Positions 7,714 to 16,188 of a stretch of DNA of 64,000 nucleotides are shown here, in pieces. Position numbers and translations under genes: made by a program. The notes under the pieces were generated by a model. That model did no database searches. It was not told the origin of the DNA and saw nothing but the letters and a program-made list of their open reading frames with translations. This stretch comes from Clostridiales bacterium Firm_16 (GTDB lineage: Bacteria; Bacillota; Clostridia; Saccharofermentanales; Saccharofermentanaceae), in contig LVAV01000002.1 of NCBI GenBank assembly GCA_001604185.1, positions 1 to 64,000 of the forward strand. Reading direction: 5' to 3'. Each line of letters starts with the position of its first letter. The first letter of the stretch is position 1.

Positions 7714-8499
7714 ATGATCACAGATTCATTTGATAACAAAACAGAGGAGATCATCAAGGTCTGGAAGAACGAAGATGCGAAGAAAGTAGATGCGTGTATC
7801 CTGACTTTTTCGAATGAGATATTCCAGTATGTGCTGGAAGCATTTGACTGCGAAAAGATCGGAGATCTGTATTCCAGCAACGGCCCGAAACCGATATATG
7901 GTTTTACGTATAAGGGAAAAGAATTCGCCGTGTATATGTCCTTCATCGGAGGTCCCGGATGCGTGGGCGATATGGAAGACACCATGTCTATTATCAGCAC
8001 AGATAAATACATCGTTTTCGGTGGCAGCGGATGTCTGAATAAAGAGATCGCAAGAGGCAAGGTCATGGTTCCGACAGCGGCCTATCGTGACGAAGGAACA
8101 TCGTATCATTTCGCACCGGCATCGGATTATATCGACGTAAAAAACTGCGATGTGGTCGCCGCTTTTATGGAGGACGCAGGACTTCCTTATATCCAGGGAA
8201 AGACCTGGACGACGGATGCGCCGCACCGTGAAACCAGGGGTAATTTCGAAAAAAGAAAAAACGAAGGTTGTATCTCTGTCGAGATGGAGTGCGCTGCAGT
8301 GCAGGCCATGTGTGATTTCAGAGGATTGAACGTTTACTATTTTCTTACCTGTGGAGATCTTCTCGATGCACCCAAGTGGGATGCAAGGATGGAGAAAAAC
8401 CAGAAGAAACATACACAGCACGATCCGGGACATTTTGATATTGCCCTGGAGCTCGCGTGCTATGTAACGGAAAAAAATGAATATGAACAAAGAATATGA
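7714..8499 (+). CDS. Nucleoside phosphorylase (PNP/UDP family)
   Basis: 261 residues. Blocks of the PNP_UDP_1 family are visible: FIGGPGCVGDMEDTM, YIVFGGSGCLN and, most tellingly, ISVEMECAAVQAMC, the ribose-binding EMExxA signature. These cytosolic enzymes split nucleosides with phosphate into base and ribose-1-phosphate; the sequence resembles uridine phosphorylase more than the MTA/SAH type. GGAGGTGATGTGTC precedes the ATG. The next GNAT overlaps it by four bases (ATGA), indicating translational coupling. With the deaminase-like and HD genes it suggests a nucleoside salvage role. Confidence 0.83.
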   Translation: MITDSFDNKTEEIIKVWKNEDAKKVDACILTFSNEIFQYVLEAFDCEKIGDLYSSNGPKPIYGFTYKGKEFAVYMSFIGGPGCVGDMEDTMSIISTDKYIVFGGSGCLNKEIARGKVMVPTAAYRDEGTSYHFAPASDYIDVKNCDVVAAFMEDAGLPYIQGKTWTTDAPHRETRGNFEKRKNEGCISVEMECAAVQAMCDFRGLNVYYFLTCGDLLDAPKWDARMEKNQKKHTQHDPGHFDIALELACYVTEKNEYEQRI

Positions 8500-8945
8500 G
8501 TATTGAATTGAGACCCTTGAGTGATGCGAATAAAGAGGACTGCTTCCGTCTGAAGGTATCGGAAGCACAGGCGGAGAATATCGCTTCAAATGCAAGTTCT
8601 TTTGAAGCAGCGAAAGAGCACCCGGATGTCGCCAGACCTTTTGTGATCTATGCAGACGGGGTAGCTGTCGGGTTCACCATGTTTGCCTTTGACCTGGCAT
8701 GCGAAGATCCCAATGACCGGTACTGGTTATGGAGATTCATGATCGATGAGAAGTATCAGGGGCGTGGATTTGGGAAAGAAGCGCTGAATAACATTGTTAC
8801 TTATTTCAAAGACAATGGGGCTACGAACATCCGGCTCTCCACAAAAGAGAGCAACGTCAATGCGATCCGTTTATACAGATCTGTCGGGTTCGAGGCAACC
8901 GGTGAGGTCATCGATGGCGAGACAGTATTTCAATTGAACTGGTAG
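8496..8945 (+). CDS. GNAT-family N-acetyltransferase, SpeG/RimI-like
   Basis: 149 residues, starting within the stop of the nucleoside phosphorylase (ATGA). MIDEKYQGRGFGKEAL is motif A and NVNAIRLYRSVGF the C-terminal motif. The pattern YWLWRFMIDEKYQGRGFG is close to diamine/spermidine-type acetyltransferases (SpeG/PaiA-like groups), so a polyamine or amino-compound acceptor is possible but unproven. There is no separate ribosome site, so expression likely depends on the upstream gene. Confidence 0.87.
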   Translation: MSIELRPLSDANKEDCFRLKVSEAQAENIASNASSFEAAKEHPDVARPFVIYADGVAVGFTMFAFDLACEDPNDRYWLWRFMIDEKYQGRGFGKEALNNIVTYFKDNGATNIRLSTKESNVNAIRLYRSVGFEATGEVIDGETVFQLNW

Positions 8946-8988
8946 AACCGGGCTGATTTTGAAAGACTTAGAAATAGGGAGAAAGAAA

Positions 8989-9513
8989 ATGAACGAGTTA
9001 TGTAAGATAATCAAGGATATGGTGAAGCCGAATTTCCTTAACATAAGAACTTCTATCCAGGCGTATGACAGAGATGCTCTGTGCTGTGGCGCGCCGTGTT
9101 GGAGATGGGCTTTTCACGCACTTCATTCTGCAGACAAATGGTTTATCAACCCATGCGTTTTTGAAGAACCGGAGTTCTATGAGGAAGGTATGGATAATCC
9201 GGATAACCCGACATCTGTGGTTCTCACAGATGAACAGCTGCTGGAGTATCTGGACAGCATCGAAAAGAAGACTAACGAGTATCTCGATTCGCTGACAGAC
9301 GAGATGCTTTACGAGTGTCCTGAAAACTGTGAGCATACACGACTGGAACTGGTTCTTCGTCAGTTCAGACATATTTCCTTCCACACCGGAATGCTTAACG
9401 GACAGACTGCGCTGGCTACGGGAAAGTTCCCTATGTGGGTCTCCCAGGCGGACAAGTATGTCGACGATGGTATTCTGTTCGGAAGATATCGGAAAGGCAG
9501 AGTGACAAAATAA
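8989..9513 (+). CDS. DinB-like four-helix protein
   Basis: 174 residues. HALHSADKWF in the first half and FRHISFHTGMLN near the end give the spaced His residues of the DinB/YfiT metal-binding four-helix bundle. The family includes thiol-dependent transferases (bacillithiol or mycothiol S-transferases) and uncharacterised stress proteins. AGGGA precedes the ATG at 8989; upstream in-frame codons lack a ribosome site. Its stop overlaps the next start by one base. The function is not assigned; a detoxification role fits the neighbourhood. Confidence 0.68.
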   Translation: MNELCKIIKDMVKPNFLNIRTSIQAYDRDALCCGAPCWRWAFHALHSADKWFINPCVFEEPEFYEEGMDNPDNPTSVVLTDEQLLEYLDSIEKKTNEYLDSLTDEMLYECPENCEHTRLELVLRQFRHISFHTGMLNGQTALATGKFPMWVSQADKYVDDGILFGRYRKGRVTK

Positions 9514-10226
9514 TGGCAACGCAAGATATTTATGAGATCTGGAACAAGGATGGAAGCGGTGTTCTTGCTGAGGAACCGCTGATCCTTACGGCATGTAAAG
9601 AAGGAAAGCTCGGGACAGTATTGTCATATCCGGGTGGCGCGATCTACAAGACGATCTTTACGTATTTGTGCGGCAAACCGGATGAACAGTTTCTCGCGGA
9701 GAATCCGGATGTGATCTATAACACTAGACTGGTCTGCATGAGTTCGGAATGGGAGGAGTATATCCGAAAACTTCCGATCAAGTTTATTCTTCGAAGAGAG
9801 CTGATGGCTCCGTTGTGCTCGGAATCTAAAAAAGTGATGCGTGCACTTCCGAAGGGGTACAGCATCAGTTCTTTTACAGAAGAGATATTCGAATCGCATC
9901 CCTTCGATCACGGACGGGGATATGCGGATTATCAGGATTTTTCAGAAAAAGCAACGGGCGCGGTGGTGCTGTTTGACGGAAAGGTCGTGTCGGCATCGTC
10001 GAGCTTCCTGACCTTCGAAGACCACGTGGAACTGGATGTGTTTACGGATGAGGAACATAGGGGAAAAGGACTGGCGGATCACTGTGTTTACGAGATGATC
10101 CGGCAAAGCCACAGTAAAGGCCTGACCGTGCACTGGGATGCGCAGAATCCGATGTCGGCGAAGATGGCGATCGGCCATGGTTTTGTACCTCAGGCCGAAT
10201 ACGCGGTATACTGGTTAGAGAAGTGA
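9513..10226 (+). CDS. GNAT acetyltransferase, two-domain type
   Basis: 237 residues. The C-terminal half holds a GNAT core: VELDVFTDEEHRGKGLADHCVYEM with motif A (RGKGLA), then NPMSAKMAIGHGF. The N-terminal 120 residues carry SYPGGAIYKTIF and a charged helical region, the arrangement of the GNAT_acetyltran (PF12746) family found in Firmicutes. A related protein lies at 25125-25886. The ATG shares its first base with the previous stop (TAATG), so the two are coupled. The acceptor is unknown. Confidence 0.82.
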   Translation: MATQDIYEIWNKDGSGVLAEEPLILTACKEGKLGTVLSYPGGAIYKTIFTYLCGKPDEQFLAENPDVIYNTRLVCMSSEWEEYIRKLPIKFILRRELMAPLCSESKKVMRALPKGYSISSFTEEIFESHPFDHGRGYADYQDFSEKATGAVVLFDGKVVSASSSFLTFEDHVELDVFTDEEHRGKGLADHCVYEMIRQSHSKGLTVHWDAQNPMSAKMAIGHGFVPQAEYAVYWLEK

Positions 10227-10256
10227 CATAGCACGAGTGCTTTTTGAGGAGAAGAC

Positions 10257-10805
10257 ATGATCATAGAACCCATCACGATAAAGGATAAGCTTGGAAGAAC
10301 CGTGGTTTTAAGAGCAGCTGCGCCGGAAGATGCGGCGGATCTGATACAGTATCTTAAAGTGACGAGCGGGGAGACGCCTTACCTGATCCGCGAACCGGAG
10401 GAGATAACGATTACGATGGAGAGGGAAACGGCATTTATCCGAGAAAAGATCGACGAGGAACGGGAGTTGCTTCTCATCGCTTTGGTTGACGGAAAGCATG
10501 TCGGTAACTGTTCGCTGATGGGACTGGTGCCATACAAGAGATATGCGCATCGTTGCAGCGTGGCCATAGCCTTATATCAGGAATACTGCGGCTGTGGAAT
10601 CGGGAAGGCGATGCTCCAGACTGTTCTGGATATCGCAGCGCGTGTCGGCTACGAGCAGGCGGAACTGGAAGTGGCTTCCGCAAATACAGGTGCGATCGCA
10701 CTGTATGAGAAGCTGGGATTTAAGAAGTACGGTACTTTCCCGGATAATATGAAGTATCCGGATGGAACATACATGGATACATACTGGATGATGAAGAAAC
10801 TGTAA
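10257..10805 (+). CDS. GNAT-family N-acetyltransferase, RimI/PhnO-like
   Basis: 182 residues. Core motifs are SVAIALYQEYCGCGIGKAML and ANTGAIALYEKLGFKKYG, the latter a strong match to the RimI-like pattern. The N-terminal EPITIKDKLGRTVVLRAAAPEDA is the standard first strand and helix. TGAGGAG precedes the ATG. It ends 11 bases before a membrane-protein gene and sits 30 bases after the previous GNAT. Confidence 0.87.
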   Translation: MIIEPITIKDKLGRTVVLRAAAPEDAADLIQYLKVTSGETPYLIREPEEITITMERETAFIREKIDEERELLLIALVDGKHVGNCSLMGLVPYKRYAHRCSVAIALYQEYCGCGIGKAMLQTVLDIAARVGYEQAELEVASANTGAIALYEKLGFKKYGTFPDNMKYPDGTYMDTYWMMKKL

Positions 10806-10816
10806 CGGAAACCGGC

Positions 10817-11968
10817 ATGATCAAGCAACTGAACAAATACTATAGGAACGAGAGATTTACATACTGGTTTTTAAGTCTGCTGCCTTTTATCTTCGTGGCA
10901 GAGATTCTGATATACCGGTATGAGACGACCGGCAGATCCTATAGTTTAGAGTTGTTCTTCCGCCTGCTGACTGCTCTGCTAGTGATCACGGGTTTGGGAC
11001 TGATCCTTTATCAGGTCGTTTCCAACGTAAAATTCTTCAAGAGTCTGAAACTATTGCCCGAAGAGATGCAGGAAGCTGTCAAGAAAGAAATACCCGAAAC
11101 TACAAAGCGTGGACGGTATCTTCTGACCAAAGATGTGCTGGTGTATTTCGGCATGTTCAATAAGAAAGTTTTCAAGCGTAATGAGATATCGAGATGGAAA
11201 AGAAATAAGGGTATCCATACGCAAATCGCGCCGAAAGCCGGACGCATATCTGTTCCGTACGATAACACAGTAATCTATTTCAAGAACGGATACGGTTATA
11301 TGGATAAGATCGAGTACCCGATCGATCCGCTTGAGTCAGAGGAGAGGACGAAAGGAGAGCTGCCCTGTACGTCTGTTCTTGTTTTGTTTGTGTCCGTTGT
11401 CTTTACGTTGTCCCTGATATTCTATCCGAGATTCCTTTCTGCTGCGGCTCCGAAAAACGAGATCGAAAGATACTTGTTCTACTCATCGTATGAAGTAGAT
11501 TATTTCCTGAAAGCACTCATAATTACCGCAATTTCGGCACTTGTGGCGTTTATTGTCCGCTGTTTTATCAAGCCGATACGCTTTAAGGATAAGCTGACAA
11601 GTAGAAACCGGATCACGGTTACGGCTATTTCACTGGTAGCCGCAGCCATGTTGGTTGTAGGATTTGTCGGGACATGGTACCAGGATTCGAACCTGGTCAA
11701 GGAAGACTATAAGTCGTATAAAGCGGGAGAAGTATGTGTAGCCGAAGGAAAATACAAGGAACTTGGAGCATGCGGACGAAACGAAGTCGGCTGGACAGAG
11801 TATGAGTATGCAGAGCGTCATTCTTTCCGTCCGATTCTTCTATCTAGTCCGGGCAGCAGACTGATCCTTTTGAGAAGTGCATTTGAAGAACTGCCGAAAG
11901 AAGGAAAGCAGTACAGGATCGAATATCTGAAAAAGACGAAGATCATAGTATCCTTTACAGAAATCTAG
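10817..11968 (+). CDS. Multi-pass membrane protein of unknown function
   Basis: 383 residues. Hydrophobic segments occur near 15-34, 47-66, 187-207, 231-250 and 268-285, with a soluble loop at 70-180 rich in Lys/Arg and a C-terminal domain of about 95 residues with two Cys. The central loop (LLTKDVLVYFGMFNKKVFKRNEISRW) resembles PH-like membrane-associated modules that follow a TM pair in many clostridial proteins, but I cannot name a family. The ribosome site is weak, so coupling to the GNAT upstream is likely. The role is unknown. Confidence 0.7.
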   Translation: MIKQLNKYYRNERFTYWFLSLLPFIFVAEILIYRYETTGRSYSLELFFRLLTALLVITGLGLILYQVVSNVKFFKSLKLLPEEMQEAVKKEIPETTKRGRYLLTKDVLVYFGMFNKKVFKRNEISRWKRNKGIHTQIAPKAGRISVPYDNTVIYFKNGYGYMDKIEYPIDPLESEERTKGELPCTSVLVLFVSVVFTLSLIFYPRFLSAAAPKNEIERYLFYSSYEVDYFLKALIITAISALVAFIVRCFIKPIRFKDKLTSRNRITVTAISLVAAAMLVVGFVGTWYQDSNLVKEDYKSYKAGEVCVAEGKYKELGACGRNEVGWTEYEYAERHSFRPILLSSPGSRLILLRSAFEELPKEGKQYRIEYLKKTKIIVSFTEI

Positions 11969-12013
11969 GATTTAGAGATATACTATAAAGTATACTCGAT
12001 GATGGAGGAACCT

Positions 12014-12472
12014 ATGGGATTATTTGACGGATTGAAAAAGAAGGACTCCGGTATTTCCGAGAACGAAACAAAAGCGAGAGAATTACTCGATGCGCATGAG
12101 ACGAAGGCATTGAACGATACTGCGTTTCTGAAGGCTTTCGGAAAAATCGAGGTGCTTTATTCGACTCCTTTCGGGGACACGAAAGACGGACAGCATAAGC
12201 TTTTTCTTATCCCGGGACCTGCTCCGACGGGGTATATGCCACTGTTTCTCAATACGACTGAAATGAAGGAGTACTATGAGAGAATCGGCCGCGGACCGTA
12301 TACGATCCTGAAAGGCCCGTTTGTAGACGTTTTGGAGGTCGGTCTTGCACGCAACAAAGAGGGTAAGCTGCCGGTCAAGATCGGTTATCTGATCGATCCT
12401 CTGAAGTATAAAGTTTCCGTGGATGCTCCTATTCTTGAGGCAGTGATCCGCCTGCTCAAGGAGAACAAGTAA
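12014..12472 (+). CDS. SseB-like domain protein
   Basis: 152 residues. Core segments ALNDTAFLKAFGKIEVLYSTPFG, GYMPLFLNTTEMKEYY and FVDVLEVGLARN resemble the SseB N-terminal domain, a small alpha/beta module also found in type VII-linked and suppressor-of-serine-sensitivity proteins. The N-terminus MGLFDGLKKK is a short amphipathic segment. GGAGG lies 5 bases before the ATG at 12014, preferred to the ATG at 11999. A TATACT/AGTATA dyad (11979-11994) just upstream may hold the -10 box. It overlaps the following flavin-reductase gene by one base. Confidence 0.6.
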   Translation: MGLFDGLKKKDSGISENETKARELLDAHETKALNDTAFLKAFGKIEVLYSTPFGDTKDGQHKLFLIPGPAPTGYMPLFLNTTEMKEYYERIGRGPYTILKGPFVDVLEVGLARNKEGKLPVKIGYLIDPLKYKVSVDAPILEAVIRLLKENK

Positions 12473-13032
12473 TGAAAACATTGATCTTCAATGGTTCACC
12501 GCGAAAGTGCGGAGATACGGTTTCCTTGATCGAGAAACTGCTTGAGGAGCTTTCCGGAGAATACCTCATCGTAAATGCATACGATGAAGGTATCTCACCA
12601 TGTGTCGACTGCAGATATTGCTGGGAGCATGATGGTTGTTCGATCAAGGATGGCATGCAGAAGGTGTATGACTATATTCAGGAATGCGATAATATCGTCA
12701 TTGCTTCCCCGATCTATTTCTCGGAGCTGACCGGAAAACTACTTGATGTCAGCAGCAGATTGCAGCGATATTTCTGCGCCAGAACTTTTCGCGGAGAAAC
12801 TCCTGTCGCAAAGCATAAAAAGGGCGCTGTGATCCTGGTCGGAGGCGGCGATGGAAACATGGACAAAGCCTTCGATACTGCGTGTACGTTATTGCACCAC
12901 ATGAACTGCCGGGATATCCATGAACTCATAAGCTGTCACAACACGAATTCCCAGCCGGCGATCGAGGATGAGACGGTACTTCGGGGAATCCGTGATGTAG
13001 CCAGGAATTTTAGCGGACAAGCCATCTTGTAG
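12472..13032 (+). CDS. NADPH-dependent FMN reductase / flavodoxin family protein
   Basis: 186 residues. KTLIFNGSPRKCGDTVSLI is the FMN-phosphate loop and IASPIYFSELTGKLLDVSSR the second flavin loop. CVDCRYCWEHDGCSIKD gives the four-Cys pattern of iron-sulfur flavoprotein-like members. It probably reduces flavins, quinones or small electron acceptors. The start overlaps the previous stop by one base (TAATG). It is a paralogue of 234-893 and 52224-52763, sharing the GSPR and CxGC-type motifs. Confidence 0.82.
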   Translation: MKTLIFNGSPRKCGDTVSLIEKLLEELSGEYLIVNAYDEGISPCVDCRYCWEHDGCSIKDGMQKVYDYIQECDNIVIASPIYFSELTGKLLDVSSRLQRYFCARTFRGETPVAKHKKGAVILVGGGDGNMDKAFDTACTLLHHMNCRDIHELISCHNTNSQPAIEDETVLRGIRDVARNFSGQAIL

Positions 13033-13083
13033 TGTGAGTATAAAAGAGATTAAACTGGTTTTAGAAAGGTTGGTAAAAGGGAT

Positions 13084-13218
13084 ATGGAAGAATTCCGGAG
13101 AATAGGAAAAGAATATCCTTTAGAGATCTGCGCCGACAGGGAGACCGCAGAGGTTTTCAGATCCAAATATGTTGACGGACATACGGTGCTTCTGGAGGCC
13201 TGGAACAGAACATTGTAA
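13084..13218 (+). CDS. Possible 44-residue small protein or gene remnant
   Basis: An ATG-initiated frame of 44 codons fills most of the gap between the flavin-reductase and SUKH genes. AAAGG sits a few bases before the ATG. The product (MEEFRRIGKEY...VLLEAWNRTL) is charged, has no TM segment and matches nothing I know. Codon use resembles its neighbours. A second short frame from the GTG at 13034 ends inside it, so this could equally be the decayed tail of a longer gene. Confidence 0.3.
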   Translation: MEEFRRIGKEYPLEICADRETAEVFRSKYVDGHTVLLEAWNRTL

Positions 13219-13247
13219 TCTTTATACGTGACCGTGAGGAGAGACAG

Positions 13248-14435
13248 ATGAGCTACAAAGACTACGAACAAGTGATTGCAAAAGCAAAAGAACTCGACCT
13301 GCTCTTTCCGGAGCGAAGCGTCAGTCGTGAGGATATCGCCGCCGTGGAGAAAAAACTGGGTGTGAAGTTCTCTGACCAGATGACCGATTTCTACCAGAAT
13401 CATGGAGACATGACCATCGAAGGTAAAGATGTTCTCTGGCTGGATCCGAATGACAGTGAAGACCTCTCCTGCAATCTTCTGGCGGTCACTCTTGAGGCAC
13501 GAAGAGCCGGTCTGGATCGGAATCTTATCCCCTTCTTTAACACCTGTGACAAGGGCGGTAATATTGCCTATTTCGATTATTCCAGAATGAATGGTCTGGA
13601 GCCGCTCATCACTCTTGCTTACTATGGTGAAGATGGGTTTGTGATCACGATGAAGACCGATTATGATTTCGGTGAGTTTCTTCTTCGTTCTCTGGAAGGG
13701 ACGATCGAGGAAGCCCCCCAGAATCTGGATGTAATGTGCGAAGAAGAGGCAAGAGATCTTCTTGGGCAAACTCCAGGGAAAGAGGAAAAACCACATATCC
13801 TTTGGGGCAGATATATTGCCCTGGCACTTATTTATGGTGCGTATGCGGCCATGATCGTGTTTCTGCGTCAGAGATTTCCTTTTAAAGACGCACGCTTTGC
13901 CTTACCGGTGGTTATCGGATTTTGTGTATGTTTTATTTTCACGATGATGATTATCTTCGCACGTATAGATTCGTACAAAGAAAGATATCTGAGAGATGTG
14001 GCAAAGATCGGTCCTGACAGGTTGATCAAGCAAATGACTTCAGACAAATCGAGAAGGTTCTGTCTGAAATATTCTCAGAAAGAGAAAGACACTTTTATCG
14101 TCGGAACCGAGGATTACGGCATATTTGTGTACTGGTGTATTGTCGAATGGAAATCGGTCTACAGCATAACGATCCAGAGAGACACGCACAACGGCAGGAG
14201 AGTTGACCATTCCAACAAAGACAAAGTCGACCGTTTCTACAATGCATTCTGGCTGACGATCGTACTCAACGACAAGAAGAAAAAACACGCGATCGTTCAT
14301 CTTTTCCATGATGATCTTCTAAGCTTCATAACTTACTTGAAAACGAAAGTTCCGAACGTTATGATCCATTCCTACGAGATTACATTATCTGAACAGTCAA
14401 GCGGGGTCAAAGATGACATATACGGGAAGGACTGA
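13248..14435 (+). CDS. SUKH (SMI1/KNR4)-domain membrane protein
   Basis: 395 residues. Residues 1-155 form a SUKH domain: SREDIAAVEKKLGVKFSDQMTDFYQNHGDM, then LIPFFNTCDKGGNIAYFDYS and the closing strand-helix. Two TM segments follow (about 184-205 and 216-238), then a 150-residue cytoplasmic-looking domain resembling short membrane-tethered PH-like modules (DRLIKQMTSDKSRRFCLKYS...). SUKH proteins are often immunity proteins against nuclease toxins, but no toxin gene is adjacent. GTGAGGAG precedes the ATG. The C-terminal half has no clear family. Confidence 0.7.
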   Translation: MSYKDYEQVIAKAKELDLLFPERSVSREDIAAVEKKLGVKFSDQMTDFYQNHGDMTIEGKDVLWLDPNDSEDLSCNLLAVTLEARRAGLDRNLIPFFNTCDKGGNIAYFDYSRMNGLEPLITLAYYGEDGFVITMKTDYDFGEFLLRSLEGTIEEAPQNLDVMCEEEARDLLGQTPGKEEKPHILWGRYIALALIYGAYAAMIVFLRQRFPFKDARFALPVVIGFCVCFIFTMMIIFARIDSYKERYLRDVAKIGPDRLIKQMTSDKSRRFCLKYSQKEKDTFIVGTEDYGIFVYWCIVEWKSVYSITIQRDTHNGRRVDHSNKDKVDRFYNAFWLTIVLNDKKKKHAIVHLFHDDLLSFITYLKTKVPNVMIHSYEITLSEQSSGVKDDIYGKD

Positions 14436-14480
14436 ATCGTTGCCTGAGTTTTCAAAAGAATACATAAGTTGCATAAACTA

Positions 14481-14524
14481 AACCAAGAATGCGCAGAACC
14501 AACTCGAATTTCGAAATCTTGGTT
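14481..14524. promoter_or_regulatory. 8-bp inverted repeat at the promoter of the acidic protein
   Basis: AACCAAGA (14481-14488) and TCTTGGTT (14517-14524) are perfect reverse complements; the right arm overlaps the first two bases of the -35 box at 14523. The position suits an operator. No adjacent regulator is evident. Confidence 0.4.
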
Positions 14525-14551
14525 GAATATGGCACGTGTTTTAAGTATTAT
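14523..14551 (+). promoter_or_regulatory. Sigma-A promoter of the acidic small protein
   Basis: TTGAAT (14523-14528), 17-base spacer, TATTAT (14546-14551). The expected transcript starts near 14558, leaving AGGAG and the ATG at 14584 correctly placed. Confidence 0.6.
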
Positions 14552-14583
14552 CCAGAAGAAATTTGATTCAGGAGAATGGGTTT

Positions 14584-14928
14584 ATGGATGTTCAGCTTAC
14601 TACCGGTGTAATTACCGATTATGATGATTTCTATCTTTGGGTTGAGGATTTTGATGTGAATGCGAAAGCAAGTGTTATTGCTAAGGATGAGGACGGAGAA
14701 GCCGTATCGATCACTGAGGCAGCAATCGTAAAGATCGTAGACCGTTCCGATTTCGGCAGCGAAGAAGAATATGAAGAAGCAGTTGACGACCTGGGCAGCG
14801 AGGAAGATATCGATACCATGGCTGAATTCATGACCGCTGACGGCATATTCTATGTCGGTGTTAAACACATTGGCGAAGAGCAGACGGTGGAGTCCTTCGA
14901 AACAGGCGACGGGGTATATTATTGCTGA
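14584..14928 (+). CDS. Acidic 114-residue protein of unknown function
   Basis: 114 residues, strongly acidic, with a central Asp/Glu run (DFGSEEEYEEAVDDLGSEEDIDTM). No signal peptide, TM segment or Cys cluster; one terminal Cys (VYYC). CAGGAG about 9 bases upstream supports the ATG at 14584. It has its own promoter and terminator, so it is a monocistronic, probably well-expressed cytoplasmic protein. The fold is not recognised; the alternation of strands at both ends suggests a compact alpha/beta domain. Confidence 0.6.
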   Translation: MDVQLTTGVITDYDDFYLWVEDFDVNAKASVIAKDEDGEAVSITEAAIVKIVDRSDFGSEEEYEEAVDDLGSEEDIDTMAEFMTADGIFYVGVKHIGEEQTVESFETGDGVYYC

Positions 14929-14957
14929 CTAATAGTTCAGTGTAGTGTGGAAGAATC

Positions 14958-14996
14958 ATCCCGGAGGTCTGTTAAGGCTTTCGGGATCGTTCTTTT
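14958..14996 (+). terminator. Rho-independent terminator after the acidic protein
   Basis: ATCCCGGAGG (14958-14967) pairs with CTTTCGGGAT (14978-14987) through ten pairs including two G-U, followed by CGTTCTTTTAT. It lies between convergent genes. Confidence 0.6.
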
Positions 14997-15029
14997 ATAG
15001 GGAAAAATCTGGCCACAAAAGCCGAACTA

Positions 15030-15719
15030 TTATTTCCTGTATTCAGCGAAGAAGAACAGGGGCAGATCTGGATTTCTGTCCTCACTTTCGTATGCTTGCG
15101 GTTCCTCTGTTCGGATAAGGGTGAGACCTGCGTCGGAAGCGGCGTTCAGATAGTAGGAAATCGGGCGGTGATAGTGTGTCGTACTTCCCCAGAACGCATT
15201 CTCGGAAGTTTCTTCCGTGAGATAAGAAGAGATGAATTTCCCGGCCTTCCCGGTAGTCTCGTCTTTCGTCCAGTTTCCACCGAAGAACGCGGGATGCACG
15301 ATGGAATAGTAGAAGATGCCACTGACTTTCAGAACTCTTCTGCACTCGTTTAGTACACCATCGATATGCTCGATATCCATCAGGACCTGATTACAGAAAA
15401 CGATGTCGAAGGAGCCGTTTTCTAAAGGAAGAGGTTGCGTAATATCCGATGTCATAAACGTGCAGGCAGGATACTTTTCTTTTGCGATATCTACCATGGC
15501 TTGTGCACCGTCGATGCCGATCACATCACCTCCGATGCTTCGCAGATAATCCGTATAAAAACCATAACCGCAACCGAGATCCAGGACTTTCTCGCCGTGA
15601 AGTTTCGGAAATCTTCTCGTTACGATGGACTTGTTGAGCCGCGCGAAAGAGGAGCGTTCCTGCTCTTCAGAAAACGCTTTGGCGGCTTCGTTCCACTGAT
15701 CGATCACATTTATACTCAT
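15030..15719 (-). CDS. Class I SAM-dependent methyltransferase
   Basis: 229 residues. VLDLGCGYGFYTDYL is motif I (SAM-binding GxGxG), DVIGIDGAQAMV motif II, and FDIVFCNQVLMDI motif IV; this is the Methyltransf_11/25 type. The C-terminal half (HPAFFGGNW...HYHRPISYYL) resembles small-molecule methyltransferases of the UbiE/COQ5-like group. AAGGACG precedes the ATG. It is transcribed against its neighbours, divergent from the cupin gene and convergent with the acidic protein. The substrate is unknown. Confidence 0.86.
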   Translation of the reverse strand: MSINVIDQWNEAAKAFSEEQERSSFARLNKSIVTRRFPKLHGEKVLDLGCGYGFYTDYLRSIGGDVIGIDGAQAMVDIAKEKYPACTFMTSDITQPLPLENGSFDIVFCNQVLMDIEHIDGVLNECRRVLKVSGIFYYSIVHPAFFGGNWTKDETTGKAGKFISSYLTEETSENAFWGSTTHYHRPISYYLNAASDAGLTLIRTEEPQAYESEDRNPDLPLFFFAEYRK

Positions 15720-15756
15720 AGGCTACGTCCTTTTTCGTCTTATAGGCATTTTATCA

Positions 15757-15765
15757 TGGTATGAT
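15757..15765 (+). promoter_or_regulatory. Extended -10 element upstream of the cupin gene
   Basis: TGGTATGAT (TGnTATnnT) in the divergent intergenic region, followed by ATAGAAG; almost identical to the element at 1598. No good -35. Confidence 0.45.
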
Positions 15766-15846
15766 ATAGAAGTGAACGTTATGAAGCAGAAAGTACGGTT
15801 CAGCGGAGGACCTATTTATGCGGATCAAAAAGGAGAATTGAAAAGT

Positions 15847-16182
15847 ATGGACTTTCCGGGATTTATGTTTCGAGCACAGAATAAGATTCCTGCAGCGCAG
15901 CAGAATACACCGGATATCGAAGGGTATTACTATACTGCCAATGATGGAAGCCAGATGGCATTCTGGATCTATAAAGCAGACCGTGTCTCTAAAGAACACA
16001 CGCATGATTACGATGAATACATGCTGTGCGTAGAAGGTGAATATGTGGTGACGATCAACGGCGAAGAACATGTTCTTCATGCCGGAGATGAACTGTTTAT
16101 TCCCAAGGGAAGTATGCAGGGTGGAAGAGTTAAGGCCGGAACGCGTTCGATTCATGCTTTCGGCGGACAAAGGGTAAAGTGA
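15847..16182 (+). CDS. Small cupin-domain protein
   Basis: 111 residues from the ATG at 15847. HTHDYDEYMLCVEGEYVVTING and HAGDELFIPKGSMQGGRVKAGTRSIHAFGG hold the two cupin motifs with metal-binding His/Glu residues. Single-domain cupins bind metal and act as isomerases, dioxygenases or sensors. I prefer this start because similar clostridial proteins begin near MDFPGFM and AAGGAG lies 11 bases upstream; an in-frame extension to 15781 or 15772 would add about 22 to 25 residues. The following GNAT begins 6 bases downstream. Confidence 0.75.
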   Translation: MDFPGFMFRAQNKIPAAQQNTPDIEGYYYTANDGSQMAFWIYKADRVSKEHTHDYDEYMLCVEGEYVVTINGEEHVLHAGDELFIPKGSMQGGRVKAGTRSIHAFGGQRVK

Positions 16183-16188
16183 GTGAAT

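Noticed and set aside
13034-13106. Short GTG-initiated frame after the flavin-reductase gene
   Set aside because: Only 23 codons, poor start context, overlaps another short frame; likely non-coding.
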